This document shows positions 1 through 8,219 of a DNA stretch of 64,000 bases, one piece after another. The DNA lies in contig NZ_JAHDIU010000001.1 of assembly GCF_019891545.1 (NCBI RefSeq), positions 434,001 through 498,000 of the forward strand, written 5' to 3'. This stretch comes from Flavobacterium coralii (GTDB lineage Bacteria > Bacteroidota > Bacteroidia > Flavobacteriales > Flavobacteriaceae). Position 1 is the stretch's first letter; the number at the start of each line of letters is the position of its first letter. The position numbers and the translations under genes are program-made. The notes below the pieces were generated by a model that was not told the DNA's origin, did not search any database, and worked only from the letters and a program-made list of their open reading frames with translations.

Positions 1-107
1 ACATTTGCAGCTATTTTGACGGCCTCAGGGCCGGATATGCGGATAACTGCTATGGCTCCTGAACCTGAAGGTGTTGCTAAGGCAGTTATGGTATCTTGAA
101 GAGTCAT
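1..107 (-). CDS. mnmE: tRNA modification GTPase MnmE, N-terminal fragment
   Basis: The minus strand from the ATG at 107 reads [20 protein letters not shown] and continues [15 protein letters not shown] to the window edge. This is the conserved start of MnmE (TrmE), the GTPase that with MnmG makes the 5-carboxymethylaminomethyl modification of wobble uridine in some tRNAs. Only the start of the N-terminal tetrahydrofolate-binding domain is present; the G domain and C-terminal CxGK motif lie outside the window. A -7 promoter box sits 12 nt upstream of the start. The identity is firm because this N-terminus is highly characteristic. Confidence 0.9.
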   Translation of the reverse strand, partial: MTLQDTITALATPSGSGAIAVIRISGPEAVKIAAN

Positions 108-119
108 TTATTTTTTCTG

Positions 120-127
120 CAAAGATA
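120..127 (-). promoter_or_regulatory. -7 box of the mnmE promoter
   Basis: TATCTTTG on the minus strand matches the Bacteroidota -7 consensus TAnnTTTG and lies 12 nt before the mnmE ATG. No clear TTTG -33 box was found at the usual spacing. Confidence 0.5.
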
Positions 128-197
128 CATTTTTAAGCTGTATCTGCCTTTTAGATTACGTTCATAAATTTACTGATACGCCTGCGGTTAAGGCAGC

Positions 198-227
198 TTT
201 ACCAAAAGGTACAGCGAATTATATTTG
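198..227 (+). promoter_or_regulatory. promoter of the universal stress protein gene
   Basis: TTTA (198-201), 18 nt, then TATATTTG (220-227) fits the TTTG-N19-TAnnTTTG consensus with one mismatch in the -33 box. Transcription would begin near 233, so an in-frame ATG at 227 cannot be used and the start at 299 is favoured. Confidence 0.6.
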
Positions 228-298
228 TGTTAATTTGTAAGAAAAAAAGTAGGAAATATAACGTGTTTTTCTTAAATTTAATCTATAAAATTAAAGCT

Positions 299-1138
299 AT
301 GAAGCGTATTTTGTTCCCTACTGATTTCTCTGAAGCTGCAAATGCAGCTTTTGTTTACGCATTACAATTTGCAGATTCTTTTGATGCTGAGGTAATTATA
401 TTGCATGTTTATGATTTGCCTATAGTGGAAGCGCCTCCGTTGCCGGAATCTACAAAAGAGATTTTTGATATTGTAGAGCTTAACCAGTTTGAAAGTTTCA
501 GGGAAGAATTACCTGCTTTGCATAAAATTGCACAAAATAAAAAACTGGATCATATAAAATTACGTAATATACTTTTATACGGCGATCTTGTGTATAACAT
601 CAACAAGGTTTGCAACGAAGAAAATATTGATTTAGTGGTTATGGGAACCACAGGCGCAAGCGGTGTTAAAGAGGCTTTTTTAGGCTCTAACGCCGGGGCT
701 GTAATAGCAAATACGCAAACTCCTGTACTGTGCGTGCCTAAAGCGGCGCAGTTTCATCATCAGGTTAAAAGTATAGCTTTTACAACCCAGTATAAAGATA
801 AAGACAACGAAGCGCTGAGAAAAACGCTTGAATTGGCAGAAAAATTTAAGGCAAAGGTGTATTGCCTGTATATAAAAAATGATGATGACCCGGCAGATAT
901 TGAGGAGAGGATTAATGAATGGAAGATGTATTATAAAGACAACAATATCGACTTTTTTAATATTGCAGGAGATCATATAGAGCAAACAATATTGGATTTT
1001 ATTGAAAATCAGCAGGTAGATATGCTGGTAATGCGTACCCACAAAAGAGGATTTTTTGAAAGCCTCTTCCACAGGAGCCTTACTAAAAAAATGGCATATC
1101 ACACCAAAGTACCTTTACTGGTTTTCCACGAAAATTAA
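299..1138 (+). CDS. universal stress protein with two UspA domains
   Basis: A 279-residue cytosolic protein made of two tandem UspA folds (about 1-140 and 145-279). The first begins MKRILFPTDFSEAA and carries the nucleotide-binding loop G-x2-G-x9-G-S (GTTG at residues 116-119, then GSN), so it probably binds ATP. In the second domain the same position reads RTHKRG, so that loop is degenerate and this half is probably structural. The frame stays open to an ATG at 227, but that codon overlaps the -7 promoter box, and the family N-terminus matches the ATG at 299. The gene stands alone. Family members act in survival under growth arrest and stress; no specific partner can be inferred. Confidence 0.9.
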   Translation: MKRILFPTDFSEAANAAFVYALQFADSFDAEVIILHVYDLPIVEAPPLPESTKEIFDIVELNQFESFREELPALHKIAQNKKLDHIKLRNILLYGDLVYNINKVCNEENIDLVVMGTTGASGVKEAFLGSNAGAVIANTQTPVLCVPKAAQFHHQVKSIAFTTQYKDKDNEALRKTLELAEKFKAKVYCLYIKNDDDPADIEERINEWKMYYKDNNIDFFNIAGDHIEQTILDFIENQQVDMLVMRTHKRGFFESLFHRSLTKKMAYHTKVPLLVFHEN

Positions 1139-1250
1139 AAGAAGAAGAAGAAAATAGATGTAATAACCATTTTAAAACTTAAAAAATGTATGGTGTAACT
1201 AGACAATCAACTCCGCTTTCCCCCCTTACCCAAAATTACAGTTTATAATT

Positions 1251-1310
1251 TACTACATGCCTATAACGGGCAGTGCTATTATTAATATATTAATTATTAA
1301 TAATGTAGTA
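1251..1310. repeat. nested inverted repeats upstream of the unknown gene at 1316
   Basis: TACTACAT (1251-1258) is inverted at 1303-1310 (ATGTAGTA), and inside it ATTATTAAT (1278-1286) is inverted at 1296-1304 (ATTAATAAT). The AT-rich inner arms end about 12 nt before the ATG at 1316. This could be an operator or an mRNA hairpin over the ribosome entry site. Confidence 0.45.
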
Positions 1311-1315
1311 CAGAC

Positions 1316-2161
1316 ATGAACTTTAAAACTAAAAAGTCTGCTGACAACAGGATGGTGTTTGTAGACAAGTATGATAGAAGTATAGAAACTAATTTTGTTG
1401 ATGTTTCTTATAATCAGGATAATTACGTTTTAGCGAAGCGCGACAATTCTCCGTTTTACGCTGTACTCGACCTTGACGGTAGGGAGGCAGATGAAGAACT
1501 AAATGTTGTTCACCGTTTTGAGAATGGGTTATTGCTTACTTATAAGCCTTTTACAAAACAGTACCGTTCGTCAGATAATTATACTTATGATGTAAATTAT
1601 AATGTATATGCTGTATATGATTTTGATACAAAGCAGTCGGGCGTAGTTGGTATTATACAATCTGATAGTGTTTTAGAGCATAAAACTGCCCCCGCAGTAC
1701 ACAAGCTTAAAAGTTTTATGGGAAAAATTATCTATGCTTTTGATAATTTTATATTTTCTGAAATTTTTGGCGACGGACTGCTTATCACTGCCACCCATTT
1801 TAACTTTGCAGGTATGTTAACCTCCGGTAAAGCGGGAAGTATTTTTGATATGTATGCATCCAAGAAAATATGGAATGTTGCTGATCTTGCTTTGTGCTTA
1901 GAATTTAACGAAGAAACCAGTGTAGAGAATCTGCTTATAAACAGCCGTATATTTAAAGAAGTTGAATATACACTTTATACACTTGTATCCTATGCCGGTC
2001 AAAGTGAGGTTAAAAAGGAAACAGAACACGTTTCAGAGCAGCGAATTACTACTAAGACTGTTGAGAAAAAAGCTTCATCATTTACCCCGCAATCTCAAAA
2101 AGTGAGGAAAAATAAGTGGCAAATGCTCTTTGGAGGTGTTGTAGCATTCAGTTTTAACTAA
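1316..2161 (+). CDS. protein of unknown function, 281 aa
   Basis: I do not recognise a family. The protein has no signal peptide and no obvious membrane segment. Residues 1-210 are a mixed, aromatic-rich region with short DLDG-type and VYAVYDFDT-type segments suggesting beta structure; residues about 225-281 form a polar Lys/Glu/Ser/Thr-rich tail ending in a short hydrophobic stretch (MLFGGVVAFSFN). It is a single gene with its own 177-nt upstream region, which holds nested inverted repeats. Codon use looks like that of its neighbours, so recent transfer is not suggested. Confidence 0.75.
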   Translation: MNFKTKKSADNRMVFVDKYDRSIETNFVDVSYNQDNYVLAKRDNSPFYAVLDLDGREADEELNVVHRFENGLLLTYKPFTKQYRSSDNYTYDVNYNVYAVYDFDTKQSGVVGIIQSDSVLEHKTAPAVHKLKSFMGKIIYAFDNFIFSEIFGDGLLITATHFNFAGMLTSGKAGSIFDMYASKKIWNVADLALCLEFNEETSVENLLINSRIFKEVEYTLYTLVSYAGQSEVKKETEHVSEQRITTKTVEKKASSFTPQSQKVRKNKWQMLFGGVVAFSFN

Positions 2162-2185
2162 ATTTTAATAATTTTTTAGTATCTA

Positions 2186-2216
2186 TTTGTATTTTATAGG
2201 ATTTAAGCTATATTTG
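2186..2216 (+). promoter_or_regulatory. promoter of the small ORF at 2240
   Basis: TTTG (2186-2189), exactly 19 nt, then TATATTTG (2209-2216): a perfect match to the Bacteroidota housekeeping consensus. Transcription should start near 2221, 19 nt before the ATG at 2240. Confidence 0.7.
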
Positions 2217-2239
2217 TGTCCCCAAAAATCCGTAAAATT

Positions 2240-2350
2240 ATGTTTGCTATTATTAAAGCTATTTGTAAAAAACCTTATGTTTTTAAACGTGCTGATGCAC
2301 GAACAATACATTCTTCATTAAAAATTAATGAGTTCATCTCTCCTCATTAA
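2240..2350 (+). CDS. small ORF of 36 residues, possible small protein or leader
   Basis: The ORF starts MFAIIKAICKKPYVFKRADA and ends SLKINEFISPH; it is short, basic and mildly amphipathic. It matches no family I know. The reason to list it is the perfect promoter just upstream with a leader of about 19 nt. It lies about 260 nt ahead of the polysaccharide operon, so it could be a leader peptide, a stand-alone small protein, or part of a small non-coding RNA. Coding status is uncertain. Confidence 0.4.
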   Translation: MFAIIKAICKKPYVFKRADARTIHSSLKINEFISPH

Positions 2351-2609
2351 AGTACCTGATTCATACCTGCTGTTGTTTAAGATTTAAATTATTAGAGCGA
2401 TATTGCTTTATTGTATCTAATATTTAAATATTAATAAAGAAAATAAATAACTCATATTTAAATATTTGTTAAAGTTTTTTTTATACTTTTACACCAAATT
2501 TACTAGCATAAATATTTGAAATAAAGCGATATAATTCAGGATTTCACTAATTGATTATTATTTATCGGCTAAAACGGGGGGCCTTTAAAAGTTAAACAAT
2601 TTTAATATT
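2351..2609 (+). other. AT-rich leader region of the polysaccharide operon
   Basis: No coding sequence was found here. It holds a weak promoter candidate for the operon: TTTG (2465-2468) and TACTTTTA (2484-2491), with a short 15-nt spacer and a final A in place of G. The last 80 nt carry a run of six G (2576-2581). With the upstream small ORF this is the only gene-poor stretch longer than 300 nt in the window. Confidence 0.4.
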
Positions 2610-3842
2610 ATGAGGTATTTTTTCGACTACATTGAACACTTTTGGATATCCCTGAGTTCGTTCCCGTTTGTTATCCAGGTTGCCATTTTCTTTATTTTCT
2701 TCAGTTGCACAGCAACACTTACCTTTATGATTATTGTTTTTGTGGTAAGAAGGGATAAAGAAAGACGCGAGAAAATTGTAAAGGAACTCCGTCCGCGTAT
2801 TTTCTCTTTCCTACGTAATATACTTATCGCGAAAGATGAGTATAGCGATGCTGAAGTTTACAGTATGTTTATAGAAAATTTCGGAGAGCTTTCGCGTAAA
2901 ACCTATATTTCATTAATCCCTACGCTCGAAGATGTTGTTAAGCAGGAAAAGCAACATATGGAATCGCACAATTATGACAGCGTTATCAGTGGATTAAAAA
3001 TTGACGACTATCTTGAAAAAAGGATTGATTTTTCTAATACCAAAATACGCCTTCGTGCATTTCAGTCGCTTTCAAGGCTCGACCTTACAATATCCGATTC
3101 CAAGATATTGCCGCATACCTATTCAAGAAACTCATCATTAAGAAAAGAGTCGAGGGCATCATATATTGGTGTAAGTAACAACGACCCTTTCAAGTTTTTT
3201 GATCAGGAAAATGACATGAACCAGTGGGACCAGATTAGCCTTATGCAGCAATTTGTGCTGCACCATCAGGAGAGCCTGCCTAACTTCAGTAAATGGATTA
3301 AGTATAGTAAGGATAAGCAGCAGATAAAATTCTTTATAAAACTTGTGGCATACTTCAGGCAAACTACTGCTGTAGAATCTTTAACAGAATATCTTAGCCA
3401 TGAAGACCACCACGTTCGCCGTGAAGCTATCCTGGCAATGGGTACCATGCGTGTTAAAGAAATAGAATCTCGCCTTATAAGGATGTATAACAACCAGCCT
3501 TTTATATGCCAGAATGCCATTATTGAAGCAGTTTCATATATAAATTCAGGCAAGGCAATAGGATTCTTGAAAAGCGCTTATGAAATGGCAAGCAACCACG
3601 ATGCGCGAAAGCTGATTGCCGAAGTGATTTACTTATATGGTAAGCAGGGCAGGGCATATTTTGAAGAGCTGCTTAAAACCGAGTCTGGCTTTAACCTGCT
3701 TATCTTAGAACATGTTAGAAATCCACTGATTCCTTCAGCATTACGCACCTATCATCAAATGCATGAAAATGATTCATTTACACCGATAGAAGCAAAAATG
3801 AGAATGAACGAACCAATATTGCCTCAAAAAGACATAGAATAA
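2610..3842 (+). CDS. membrane-anchored HEAT-repeat protein, first gene of the polysaccharide operon
   Basis: A 410-residue protein with one strong membrane helix near the N-terminus (about residues 17-46), followed by a positively charged VVRRDKERREK stop-transfer segment, which places the rest in the cytoplasm. The C-terminal third (about 245-375) contains HEAT-type helical repeats, for example VESLTEYLSHEDHHVRREAI and the next repeat beginning IESRLIRMY. HEAT solenoids bind proteins, so an adaptor or scaffold for the downstream glycosyltransferase is a reasonable inference. It is 44 nt upstream of that gene. No catalytic motif is visible. Confidence 0.8.
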   Translation: MRYFFDYIEHFWISLSSFPFVIQVAIFFIFFSCTATLTFMIIVFVVRRDKERREKIVKELRPRIFSFLRNILIAKDEYSDAEVYSMFIENFGELSRKTYISLIPTLEDVVKQEKQHMESHNYDSVISGLKIDDYLEKRIDFSNTKIRLRAFQSLSRLDLTISDSKILPHTYSRNSSLRKESRASYIGVSNNDPFKFFDQENDMNQWDQISLMQQFVLHHQESLPNFSKWIKYSKDKQQIKFFIKLVAYFRQTTAVESLTEYLSHEDHHVRREAILAMGTMRVKEIESRLIRMYNNQPFICQNAIIEAVSYINSGKAIGFLKSAYEMASNHDARKLIAEVIYLYGKQGRAYFEELLKTESGFNLLILEHVRNPLIPSALRTYHQMHENDSFTPIEAKMRMNEPILPQKDIE

Positions 3843-3886
3843 AAGCATAAAACAAATCCTCCCCCTCCCCAAAAATCATTTGCTCT

Positions 3887-5338
3887 ATGGGTTTAACCTA
3901 TAACTTTTTTGAATACTTTGTATTCTTTTACGCATCTTCTATGTTCCTTGTTTACCTCACACTCGGGATACTTTCCTTTGTGAATATAACGAGGTACAGG
4001 ACCTATAATTCAAGGCTTGATGATCAGTTTCTTATTGATTCTCCACTAACTCCCGGTATTTCGGTTGTGGCACCGGCCTATAATGAAGAAAAGACCATTA
4101 TAGTAAACGTTAAGTCACTCCTAACGCTTAATTACCCTCTTTATGAGGTGATTATTGTTAATGACGGTAGTAAGGACAGAACGCTGGAACTGCTTGTAGG
4201 CGAATTTGACCTTGTAGAAACGCCCTATGCCTATGTAGAGCGTATTAAAACCAAGCCATTTAAAAGGATATTTAAATCTACCAACCCAAAGTATGCTAAA
4301 CTTACCGTGGTAGATAAAATGAATGGCGGTACCAAGGCCGATGCCTCAAACGCGGGTATAAATGCAGCACAGTATGACTACTTTTTATGTACGGATGTAG
4401 ACTGTATATTAGAGCGTAACACCATGCTGCGGATGATAAAACCTATTCTTAACTCTAAAGAAAAGGTGATTGCCGTAGGTGCTACATTGCGCATGTCTAA
4501 CAGCTGCGATATATCTGATGGTGTAATTGAAAGGGTTAAGCCTCCGCAAAGGCTTATACCGCGTTTTCAGGAACTGGAGTATCTGCGTGCCTACCTGTTT
4601 GGTAAAATGGGCTGGAGCCTTTTAAACTGTGTTCCTAACGTATCAGGCGGGCTTGGCCTTTTTAATAAGGAAGTGGCTGTAAATGCCGGTGGATATGATG
4701 GTGCCTCGCATGCCGAAGATATGGATATCATGGTTAAGATGGCTGCCTACATGATTAACAACCACCAAAAGTACAGGATAGAATATATACCGGTTTCCTG
4801 CTGCTGGACGGAAGGGCCGCCAAATGTAAAGATTTTAGGCCGACAGCGTGTTAGATGGGCTACAGGCCTCGCACAGATATTTTTCGTTCATCGTAAGATA
4901 TTGCTTAACCCGCGATACAAAAGGCTGGGTATGATTACGTTTCCTTTCCAGATGATATACGAGTTCCTTGCTCCGATAATAGAGGCAACAGGTATTGTTT
5001 ACTTTATTTACCTGGTGCTTAAAAATGATGTCAACTGGCCAATGGCAGGTTATATATTCCTTTATTCTTATTCGTTAGCCATAATGTTCGGTACATTGGT
5101 AATACTACTCGACAATTTTGTGAAAAGGCAGTATAAAACCGGCCGTGAAACATTTAAGCTATGGCTAATGGTATTCCTGGAGCCGTTTTTATACCACCCG
5201 CTGCTAATCTATTTCTCATTAAAAGGATATTTCAACTTTTACACCTCAAGGCAGATGGAGTGGGGCACAATGACGAGGCAGGGATATGAAAACACGGCAA
5301 CACCAAAAATTAAAACAGAAGACTCAGCTAATGAATAA
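3887..5338 (+). CDS. processive family 2 glycosyltransferase (PgaC/BcsA-like synthase)
   Basis: A 483-residue inner-membrane enzyme: one helix at about 10-35, a cytosolic GT-A domain at about 55-330, then three or four helices to about 460. All hallmarks of processive GT2 synthases are present: VNDGS near residue 92, DVD at 170-172, the catalytic-base motif EDMD at 277-280 and QRVRW at 320-324. Such enzymes polymerise a nucleotide sugar and thread the chain through their own membrane channel; the sugar cannot be read from sequence. The stop codon overlaps the start of the next gene by 8 nt, indicating translational coupling with the TPR/barrel protein that would receive the polymer. Confidence 0.92.
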   Translation: MGLTYNFFEYFVFFYASSMFLVYLTLGILSFVNITRYRTYNSRLDDQFLIDSPLTPGISVVAPAYNEEKTIIVNVKSLLTLNYPLYEVIIVNDGSKDRTLELLVGEFDLVETPYAYVERIKTKPFKRIFKSTNPKYAKLTVVDKMNGGTKADASNAGINAAQYDYFLCTDVDCILERNTMLRMIKPILNSKEKVIAVGATLRMSNSCDISDGVIERVKPPQRLIPRFQELEYLRAYLFGKMGWSLLNCVPNVSGGLGLFNKEVAVNAGGYDGASHAEDMDIMVKMAAYMINNHQKYRIEYIPVSCCWTEGPPNVKILGRQRVRWATGLAQIFFVHRKILLNPRYKRLGMITFPFQMIYEFLAPIIEATGIVYFIYLVLKNDVNWPMAGYIFLYSYSLAIMFGTLVILLDNFVKRQYKTGRETFKLWLMVFLEPFLYHPLLIYFSLKGYFNFYTSRQMEWGTMTRQGYENTATPKIKTEDSANE

Positions 5339-8207
5339 GCGCAATACTTTCGTAAAATATATCTGCTGCATTACACTTTTGGTAATGTGCAGTATGGCTT
5401 ATGCACAGGGCTCTGACGAGTACTTTAAAATGGCAAAAGAGGTGGTTAAGGAAAAAGGGAACTTTGCCAAAGCTGCCGAATATTGCGAAAAAGCATTAGA
5501 CCTTGCGCCGCTGGATATGGATATTAAAGAATATCTTGGAAAATGTTATATGGAGCTTGGAAGGCTTGAAGAGGCAAGAGTAACATTGCTTGATGTTTTG
5601 CAGCACAGCCCTCGCAGGACAGATGCACGCCATTATTTGATAAACATAGAAACCCAGACAGAGCGTTATGCAAGTGCGGTTTGTTATGTAAATGAACTAC
5701 TGGAAATTACACCTTATAGTAAAACCCTTTGGCGCAGGAAAATAAACCTGTATAACCTTATGGATAACAGGGTAGAGGCTAACCGCGAAATAAGGCGTTT
5801 ATACCAGATATTCCCCAACGACCCTGAAATAAAGCAGATGTTTAACAATGTTTTAAAGGAAGATGCCCTTAAAATGAATAAGGATGGCGACCTTAACAGT
5901 GCTGTTAAACAGTATCAGTCGGCGTTAATGGTTACTAAAGATGATGAGGAAATGTACCTTAGCCTCATTAACCTCTACCTGAAGCTTGGTAATACAAACG
6001 AAGCACTTAATACGGCAGATATGGGCCTATACCACCTGCCGGGAAGCAAAGAAATATTCAATAAAAAAATTGGCATATTGCAGGAACAGCACCGCTACCA
6101 GGAGGCAATAGCCCTTGTACAGGAGCAGCAGAAAAAAGCCCCTTCGGCTTATTATAGCAACCTGCTGATTTACCTTACCGCAGAAGCCGCACGTTACCAT
6201 AAAAACTCAGATCCTTACGTGCTTTACGGGCAGCTTTATGACAGGGATAAGGGTAACGATGAAGCACATGATTACCTGCTTTCAACAGCAATATCCCGTG
6301 GTTATTACGCAGATGCGTTGGCTATCTTAGAACAGGATTTAAAATCGAATCCCAACGATAAAAACCTGCTTTCTAAGCAACTGCTGGTTTATGAACTATT
6401 AGGCAATAAAAATGGTATTCGCCGCACGCTTGGCAGGTTGTACGAATTATATCCTTCGGACAGTGATATACTTGCCAAATATAACGCGCTTGCTTTTGAA
6501 GATGCTAAAGTGCAGTTTACCGAGCAAAATTATAATGAAGCTTTACCCGTATTTATTCGTTTGTCTGAAAACCCTGACTACGGAAAATCAGCAAAGAATT
6601 ATATCTACTCTATATACCTGGCTAAGAAAAATTATGCCCAGGCTATGGATATGATAGACCAGCAGATAAGGGAAAATCCGGGAGAGCAGCAATATATCTT
6701 ACGTAAAATAGACCTGCTTGCCGCCATGAATGATTATGCCAATGCTTATGAAATGGCAAGGCAATATAAGGAGCAATACCCTGATAACCCGGAGTATAAA
6801 TATATGTTTAAGGATATATCTGTAGCATATATAAAGTACCTTAACGAAAGAGAAGGTTATGCAACCATCAGGACCATTGCTGATGAACTTGTAGCGGAAG
6901 ACCCGTATAACCTGCTGGCATACAACTATGCTATTGGTGCACGTATATCTATGGGGCAGTATGCAGAAGCTATGGAAATGATACAGGCGGCCCTTGTAAA
7001 GTTTCCTGATAATAAAGAAATGAGGCTAAAAGAGGCAGGGGTGTATTCGCAAATGGGCGAACATGAAAAAGCTGTTGCCGCCCTTCAAAAACTTACAGCT
7101 GATTATCCGTACAATCATGATATAAAAGGCTCTCTTGTAGAAGAAATGATGCTGCAGGCCAAAGCCTATGAAGATGCCGGAGAACCTTTTCAGGCTAAGG
7201 CTGTATATCATGAAGTATTGTTGGTAAAGCCTAATGATACCCTTGCGGCTATTAAACTGGCAAACATTTATATTGCAAGGCAGGAATATCCTGAGGCTAT
7301 GAAGGTTATTGAAGATAGCCTTGATTTAAATAAAGACAACCCGGAACTGCTCTATAAAAAAGGTGTTATTTATGAGCTTATGGGCGACTTCAGGCGTGCG
7401 CGCGAGTTTCAGGCTAAATATGTACCGCCTGCACACAAATATGAAGAGCATAAAGACCACCTTGCTTATCTTGACAGCCAATTGCTAAAAAATCAGATTA
7501 ATATAAGCTACCTTAAAGCTACTGCCGATTCAATATTTGTGCACACATCTGTAGCCACGCTGGAATATTTAAGGTTTGCAAGGCGCAATACTTTTATTGC
7601 CCGTGCAAACTATGCAGCAAGGCCAACAGGCGTTGGCGTTCAGGCAGAAGCAGACTGGTATTATACCTTTAAAACGGAGTCTTATAAAACTGCTCCTTAT
7701 TTTATAGCTAATTTAGGATTTGCCAACCAGTTTTTCCCTAAATTTAAAGGAGCATTATCGTTGTTCAGCCCGGTTAAAAAAGTGTATATGGTAGAGCTTG
7801 GCGGTAAATTTGCGCGCCTGCCCGATGACAGGAACTTTATAACCGGTGTGTTGGGAGCCGAGCGGACATTTGACAGGCTTTGGGTTAATGCCAAGGTTAT
7901 GGTAATGAGTGATACCGAAGACCTGTATAACAGCTTTTTTGCACAGGCAAGGTTTTACATGCAGAACGAAAAAGATTATGTAACCGCCATGACATCCATT
8001 GGTACGGCACCCGAAGATGAAAAACTGGAGTTTCAGATAGATACCTTTTTAACCTATGTTAATACTATGGTGGGTGCGGGTTATTTTCATCATTTAAGCC
8101 ATCGTACAAGTTTTGGCGTTCTCGGCAACTGGTATAATTACCGCGTTAATGATAATGCCTACGTAAATCAGTATAACCTGTTTTTAACTATCAGGACTAA
8201 ATTTTAA
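5331..8207 (+). CDS. TPR protein with C-terminal YaiO-type outer-membrane beta-barrel
   Basis: About 958 residues. An N-terminal signal peptide ends near AYAQ (residue 25). Residues about 30-715 are a long array of tetratricopeptide repeats, with repeated A/L-x-P-x-N/D turns and helix pairs. The last 230 residues alternate aromatic and polar strands and end in TIRTKF, the terminal Phe signature of outer-membrane barrels, and resemble YaiO-family proteins. The overall design (periplasmic TPR plus C-terminal barrel) parallels PgaA and the AlgK/AlgE pair. I chose the ATG at 5331, which overlaps the previous stop by 8 nt and directly starts the signal peptide; an upstream in-frame ATG at 5286 would spoil it. 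Probable role: polymer secretion. Confidence 0.85.
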   Translation: MNKRNTFVKYICCITLLVMCSMAYAQGSDEYFKMAKEVVKEKGNFAKAAEYCEKALDLAPLDMDIKEYLGKCYMELGRLEEARVTLLDVLQHSPRRTDARHYLINIETQTERYASAVCYVNELLEITPYSKTLWRRKINLYNLMDNRVEANREIRRLYQIFPNDPEIKQMFNNVLKEDALKMNKDGDLNSAVKQYQSALMVTKDDEEMYLSLINLYLKLGNTNEALNTADMGLYHLPGSKEIFNKKIGILQEQHRYQEAIALVQEQQKKAPSAYYSNLLIYLTAEAARYHKNSDPYVLYGQLYDRDKGNDEAHDYLLSTAISRGYYADALAILEQDLKSNPNDKNLLSKQLLVYELLGNKNGIRRTLGRLYELYPSDSDILAKYNALAFEDAKVQFTEQNYNEALPVFIRLSENPDYGKSAKNYIYSIYLAKKNYAQAMDMIDQQIRENPGEQQYILRKIDLLAAMNDYANAYEMARQYKEQYPDNPEYKYMFKDISVAYIKYLNEREGYATIRTIADELVAEDPYNLLAYNYAIGARISMGQYAEAMEMIQAALVKFPDNKEMRLKEAGVYSQMGEHEKAVAALQKLTADYPYNHDIKGSLVEEMMLQAKAYEDAGEPFQAKAVYHEVLLVKPNDTLAAIKLANIYIARQEYPEAMKVIEDSLDLNKDNPELLYKKGVIYELMGDFRRAREFQAKYVPPAHKYEEHKDHLAYLDSQLLKNQINISYLKATADSIFVHTSVATLEYLRFARRNTFIARANYAARPTGVGVQAEADWYYTFKTESYKTAPYFIANLGFANQFFPKFKGALSLFSPVKKVYMVELGGKFARLPDDRNFITGVLGAERTFDRLWVNAKVMVMSDTEDLYNSFFAQARFYMQNEKDYVTAMTSIGTAPEDEKLEFQIDTFLTYVNTMVGAGYFHHLSHRTSFGVLGNWYNYRVNDNAYVNQYNLFLTIRTKF

Positions 8208-8219
8208 ATCCTGCTTATT

